A stretch of 64,000 nucleotides of DNA. It comes from Metopolophium dirhodum. Lineage: Eukaryota > Arthropoda > Insecta > Hemiptera > Aphididae. Positions 59,769-64,000 of the stretch are shown piece after piece. Position numbers and translations under genes: made by a program. The DNA is taken from the NCBI RefSeq assembly GCF_019925205.1, contig NC_083566.1, forward strand, positions 20,336,001 through 20,400,000, in the 5' to 3' direction. The notes beneath the pieces were generated by a model. The model worked only from the letters and a program-made list of their open reading frames with translations, was not told the origin of the DNA and searched no databases. Numbering within the stretch: the stretch's first letter is position 1; every line of letters begins with the position of its first letter.

Positions 59769-59983
59769 CAGTGGCGTCATTTGGGGGGTGGCAACTGGGG
59801 CTTTTGCCCCAGTCTAGTATTTACATAAATAAATAAATATTAAGTCGGCATATTTACCCCTGCCCACACCACCCTTAACCGCTATGTCACTATGCTATGA
59901 GAATCTGAGTGAAAAAAATGTTGAGTCCGATAAGCAGTGAAAAGTTGCCCTAGTCTAATAAAAACTGAAATTATACGCCACTG
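59769..59983. mobile_element. hAT MITE, 215 bp
   Basis: The ends CAGTGGCGTCATTTGG and TTATACGCCACTG are inverted, with the perfect 8-bp duplication GTTTCATT at 59761-59768 and 59984-59991. The terminus matches the hAT at 1467 and the MITE at 43558. Confidence 0.9.
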
Positions 59984-60151
59984 GTTTCATTTGTTTTTCG
60001 TAGACCTGTTTTTACTTCTAAATATTACGTCCTTTTTACAAACGTAAAGCAATAATATTAAACTAATATTTTTTTCGAGTAAAAACATATTTCTAACTTA
60101 AATGTTTTATTTTATTGTTCTTACTTCTTAATATTAATAAATTATATTATA

Positions 60152-60531
60152 CATAATGATTCACCAAGCATGCTTAGCCCCATTTTTAGATTCTGAGCGG
60201 AGCGATGAATGTATTTTTCTTTAATAATGAATTTATTCTAATTCTAATCTTTGGAATTTTTAAATACCTATTCTCAGACAATTTTTTCAAATTCTTGAAT
60301 TTTAATTTTTTTTGTACTACTTGAGGAGTGTTCTGTGGTGATGAAAACTTATGTTTTTCAAATGAGACAGGAGGGGGCCTTTTTTACAGTAAATTATTTA
60401 GTGGATGATTTCTTTAGGATTTGAAAATATTTTCTTTAAGTATATTTAAATATTCCAAAAATCAGATTTTGAATAACTGCATTATTGAAGGAAAAAATGG
60501 GGTACCTAAGCATGCTTGGTGAAGCACCCTG
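60152..60531. mobile_element. TA-flanked TIR element containing AGATTC-like sequence
   Basis: The left end CATAATGATTCACCAAGCAT and the right end ATGCTTGGTGAAGCACCCTG are inverted, with TA on both sides and TIRs of about 35 bp (including a CATGCTTAG core and CCCCATTTTT). Just inside the left TIR is AGATTCTGAGCGGAGCGATG, the start sequence of the AGATTC family. Confidence 0.75.
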
Positions 60532-62116
60532 TATATATTATCTTATATTTTTAATGTTTTTATTGCAACTTGAATTTTCAAATACATATTATAATATAAT
60601 ATAGCCACATTATTGGACATAGGTATACGATAAATCGATAAACTATAACTCAATATCGCGTATATTTAATAACATAATGTTATCTCAATAACATGGTATG
60701 GTCAGCAGGTCGACCAAAGAATTATGGTAAAATTATAATGTAACTACAACTAATAAAATTACAATTGATTACAATGTAGTTATCACATTTACAAAGCCGT
60801 TTAGATAGGGGGGAACGGGAACATTTTGCCCCGGGCCCCGGGCTCGTCAGTTAAATATTAATACATAATATGTTTTACTCAGCGTTATCCAATTAGGCCT
60901 ATCATTACTAAAATCTTTTTCTTTTATGTATTTTGTAATTATATTATAATTTATACAGGCAACGTTTTCAGTTAACTTAAATGATAATAATTTATTTGTA
61001 ATTGTCAACTGTCATTTATTGTATTGTCGTGGTTGTTTGAAGAAATTCGTTATTACAAGTATCTTTAATCTCGAGAATTACCCATGCGGCCATTCCCTAT
61101 GGACAATATCATTTATTATTAAATGTTCAATATTTTGAATAATGAATAATGTTATATTTTCCAAATCTCTGTGACTATTTTTTAATTATATCGTGTATTC
61201 GTGTTATGATGATTAAGGACCCCCCGCATTAATTTGACTCTGGTCCCAAAATACTTAGTGGCACCAAACATTTGTTACATATATCAACTTACGCGGATTA
61301 ACGATGTGTCGGTGTCTTAGATCATATACAATATTAGATCTTATTACAATATAGTATACTTAGGTTGGTGTATATAATTTTACTTTAATTATTGATAAAA
61401 GCAAAGGAAAATATTTTCAACAATATTCTTCTTAAAACATTATTTTTTTAAAATGTAAAATGTAATAATATTATGTGGGTTTGAACATACTTCATACCCA
61501 TATGACTATATTGTATACTACTATACTAGTATGCTTCAAATATTTAGTTAGCTTTTACATTTTGTAAGTTGTACAATATAATATTACATCTTGTCATCTT
61601 GACAAAAACAAAATAATTAAAGGTGTTACTTGTATTAGTCAATACTATTAGTTATATTTATATGAATTATGTACATTGTTAACAACAGGTAATAAAAGTA
61701 CTTATGCTTTTTTGATTTGATGTTAGGTATAGGTACCATCTAAAATAATATTTTAACTTTATGGACTGTTGACAAAACTAAAGTGGGGAAATGAGAAAAA
61801 ATAGTGTATATTTTGTAATCCGATTATTCATGAGATACGAAATGTTTAGTTAATACTTAATACCAATTAACAAAAGGCACGAGAGATGAATATTATGTTT
61901 ATTAAAATTACCGGGTAATAATTTAATTTATTTTTTATGAAGGTAGTTTTTAATCCTTTTTCACGATTCCCGTTGATATTATGAAAATAATACTTATGTG
62001 GCTTTGTACGTTGTTGCTTAAAAAATCGCTACATAATATATCTAAAATTAAACGTCATAGGTACATTGTAGGTTCCTATATTATAGTATAATACCTCGTT
62101 CGGTGTAACCTGTTAG
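60532..62116. other. No gene recognised
   Basis: A+T-rich. A G+C patch at 60806-60845 (TTTGCCCCGGGCCCCGGGCT) and a CCCCCCGCATT stretch at 61218 may be hAT remnants. Nothing coding. Confidence 0.4.
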
Positions 62117-62730
62117 GGAGATGGTAAACTGCGGCAAAATTAACCTTTTTCTAAAAGTTGATATGTAAACTGCGGCAAAAAAAATTTTTCATTATACAAT
62201 CTGCGACAAAATCGATAAGATACATTATACAAACTGCGGCAATTTATTTTATATACCTTCTATATATATACATACACTGTTAATTGTTTGCCATTCTGGC
62301 TAAATATTGTTGTAAATTCCATCACGCTGAATAAATATTAAACTTTTAGCTACTTCTACTAACATTTAACACTTGTAAGTACTAGCTACATAGGTAGATA
62401 GCTACATAGGTACTAACTAGTATTATCAAAAGTAAAAAACCGATATTACCGATATGTTTCGTTAAAACTTAAAAATACATTTGGATTTACCTTACCAATT
62501 TCTACGCAAGACGCAACATCACATAATTAATTAAACGATATACGTACATAGGTATATGATATGTATATGATTTAGGTACTATCGTATAGTATATAAAATA
62601 GTATAGTATATAGTATAGAAGGTATATAAAACAAATTGTCGCAGATTGTATAATGTAAAATTTTTTTTTGTCGCAGTTTACGTATCAGCTTTTAGAAAAA
62701 GGTTAATTTTGCCGCAGTTAACATACAGCC
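62117..62730. mobile_element. Mutator-like element, 614 bp, with 9-bp target duplication
   Basis: TIRs of about 110 bp contain AACTGCGGCAAAATTAACC, then TAAACTGCGGCAAAAAAAAT (left) or its CTGCGACA variant, then TACAATCTGCGACAA, so each arm carries about three to four copies of an AACTGCGGCAA unit. The direct repeat ACCTGTTAG flanks it at 62108-62116 and 62731-62739, the 9-bp size typical of Mutator-like elements. The plus-strand frame over the right arm (62646-63038) is not considered a gene. Confidence 0.85.
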
Positions 62731-62739
62731 ACCTGTTAG

Positions 62740-63390
62740 TGGGTAATATTATTATTTCTTTATGTACATATGGTTGGTCCGTGATTTATGCAGGGACAGA
62801 TCCAGAGTTAGGAAACTGTAGGTCAGGACATTTCAAGGGGCCACTTATTAAAATCAGATTAGAAATCTATACTTGTGTACTAGGTATCAAAAACAAAAAA
62901 ATAAATTTATACTGTTTGTGTGCTTATTTGAGGGTTAAAGTGTCCAACTACTCGAGATCTGAAAAGAGGCCAATTTTATCAGCAAATATTAACTGTGGGA
63001 TATATTTCTATTGTGTAGGTTTAAAATGTATATTGTAAATCTAAAATATCTACAGTTTATTGTAATACACTGCAATTATTAGATGTTGTGACTTGTGAGA
63101 CGTATTTTAATGTAATGTCTACATTTAAAACTACCTATCGGTAAACGACATCTAGATATTTTAAAATAGGCTATAAGTAGACAATTTATGACATCTTTAA
63201 TTGGTTAACGATTTATAGATTTTTTGTATATGAATGCATTATAAAAATAGTGCATAATCAACTAAAGTATATAATAATAATAATAATAATAATATTTATT
63301 CAAATAAATAAATAAGTAAATAAAACGGGTCCAAGGCTCAGTGGTACATAATGATTACCTAATACCTATACATATTACACTATGACTAAT
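62740..63390. other. No gene recognised
   Basis: Contains a hAT-like terminus CAGGGACAGATCCAGA at 62791, a GGGGCCACTT stretch and A+T-rich DNA. Confidence 0.4.
63270..63294 (+). repeat. (TAA)n microsatellite
   Basis: About eight perfect ATA/TAA triplets. Confidence 0.9.
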
Positions 63391-63714
63391 TCTATCTGTA
63401 AAAATAAATGTCGCTTTTTTCCGCACTCGTAATCTTGAAAACTACACGTCCGATTCACTTGAAATTCAACACGATTTTTGACAACACATTAGACGGACAT
63501 GGGGTAGGTCAGTATCTATATGAGAATCACCCAATAAACCTTCGTGGACAACGCCGGTCGGGATGGCTATAAATTAAAATATAATATAAGTTACACTTGT
63601 AGTGATCGCCGTGACATTCGCCTAAGCCATTGCTTCCACAGCGCGTGTTACAACCAAAAGGAGTTGAACAATCATAAAAACCTAGCAATAGCAAAGCATT
63701 GCCGTGTCAGCTAG
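63391..63714 (+). mobile_element. Non-autonomous Helitron-like element
   Basis: Starts TCTATCTGTAAAAATAAATG, a common insect Helitron head, and ends GTGTCAGCTAG followed by T. A short hairpin (GCAAT, loop, ATTGC at about 63685-63702) lies just before the CTAG end at 63711-63714. The interior has ACTACACGTCCGATTCACTT and AACGCCGGTCGGGATGGC, typical of such elements. The 5' flanking base is T rather than the usual A, so the left end is less certain. Confidence 0.65.
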
Positions 63715-64000
63715 TAATATAGGTATTACTAATTACTATTAAGATTATAAATAAAACAACACTACAACAGTAAACTAGATACATCATAAAATTCAACGAT
63801 AGTATACAGATTCAATCTTCATAAACTTGTTAATTAAAAGTAGAATACTAAATAAGAATTAAAAATCTTAAATAAAGGCGAAAAGAAAAGTCGATGTTAG
63901 GGCACTTGTTGCAAAGAACCAATGCTCTTGGTTTGGGTGAGGGGAGGAGTTTGTAAGATAAGTTGTACTGTAAATTGTAAGACAGAATAAAAAAAGTGGA
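63715..64000. other. No gene recognised
   Basis: A+T-rich end of the window, with a purine-rich GGTGAGGGGAGGAG stretch near 63938. Confidence 0.5.

Noticed and set aside
62646..63038. 130-codon plus frame
   Set aside because: It begins in the Mutator-like right TIR and runs past its target duplication; no domain seen.

Overview
The window looks like insect nuclear DNA, most likely from an aphid. This is an inference from the very high A+T content, short spliced genes, many short terminal-inverted-repeat elements and a TAF10 protein of animal type. There are no operons, and nothing suggests a bacterial or viral genome. Most of the 64 kb is repeats and transposon debris. I can support one complete conserved gene, one candidate first coding exon, and several broken coding fragments.

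Region by region. 1-6.26 kb is a large inverted repeat: two arms of about 1 kb, nearly identical by eye, around the last exon of a beta-galactosidase-like gene. That exon is split by a 3.4 kb hAT transposon with 14-bp terminal repeats and a perfect 8-bp target duplication. 6.26-13.1 kb holds four decayed copies of a promoter/first-exon/splice-donor segment related to the arms, plus a Mutator-like element carrying a broken FLYWCH zinc finger. 13.9-17.4 kb has the decayed 3' end of a non-LTR retrotransposon and a second inverted-repeat structure. 18.26-32.1 kb is a satellite array of about 178-bp and 230-bp units. It contains a 1,290-bp block present twice in tandem with no difference seen by eye, and it is interrupted by one copy of a dispersed 1.45-1.75 kb element, here called the AGATTC element. 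32.1-34.9 kb has further copies of that element.

36.0-38.4 kb is the three-exon gene for TFIID/SAGA subunit TAF10, with a CTCF-like motif about 350 bp upstream. 39-44 kb is a set of small TIR elements (pogo-like, hAT-like and palindromic), some nested. 45.15-45.75 kb is a sharply GC- and CpG-rich island ending in a start codon, a 15-codon exon and a splice donor, probably the 5' end of a gene whose remainder is not identified. 46.9-54.8 kb has more AGATTC elements, a 5S-rRNA-derived SINE, a tRNA-derived SINE with target duplications, and a non-LTR retrotransposon RNase H/3' end split by a hAT MITE. 54.9-63.7 kb carries two more elements with subrepeat-built TIRs (one with a 9-bp target duplication), several MITEs and a short Helitron-like element.

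The genes do not form a pathway. The main interest is structural: nested insertions that preserve the pre-insertion sequence, gene pieces inside inverted repeats, very recent satellite amplification, and three elements with the same TIR architecture but unrelated TIR sequences.
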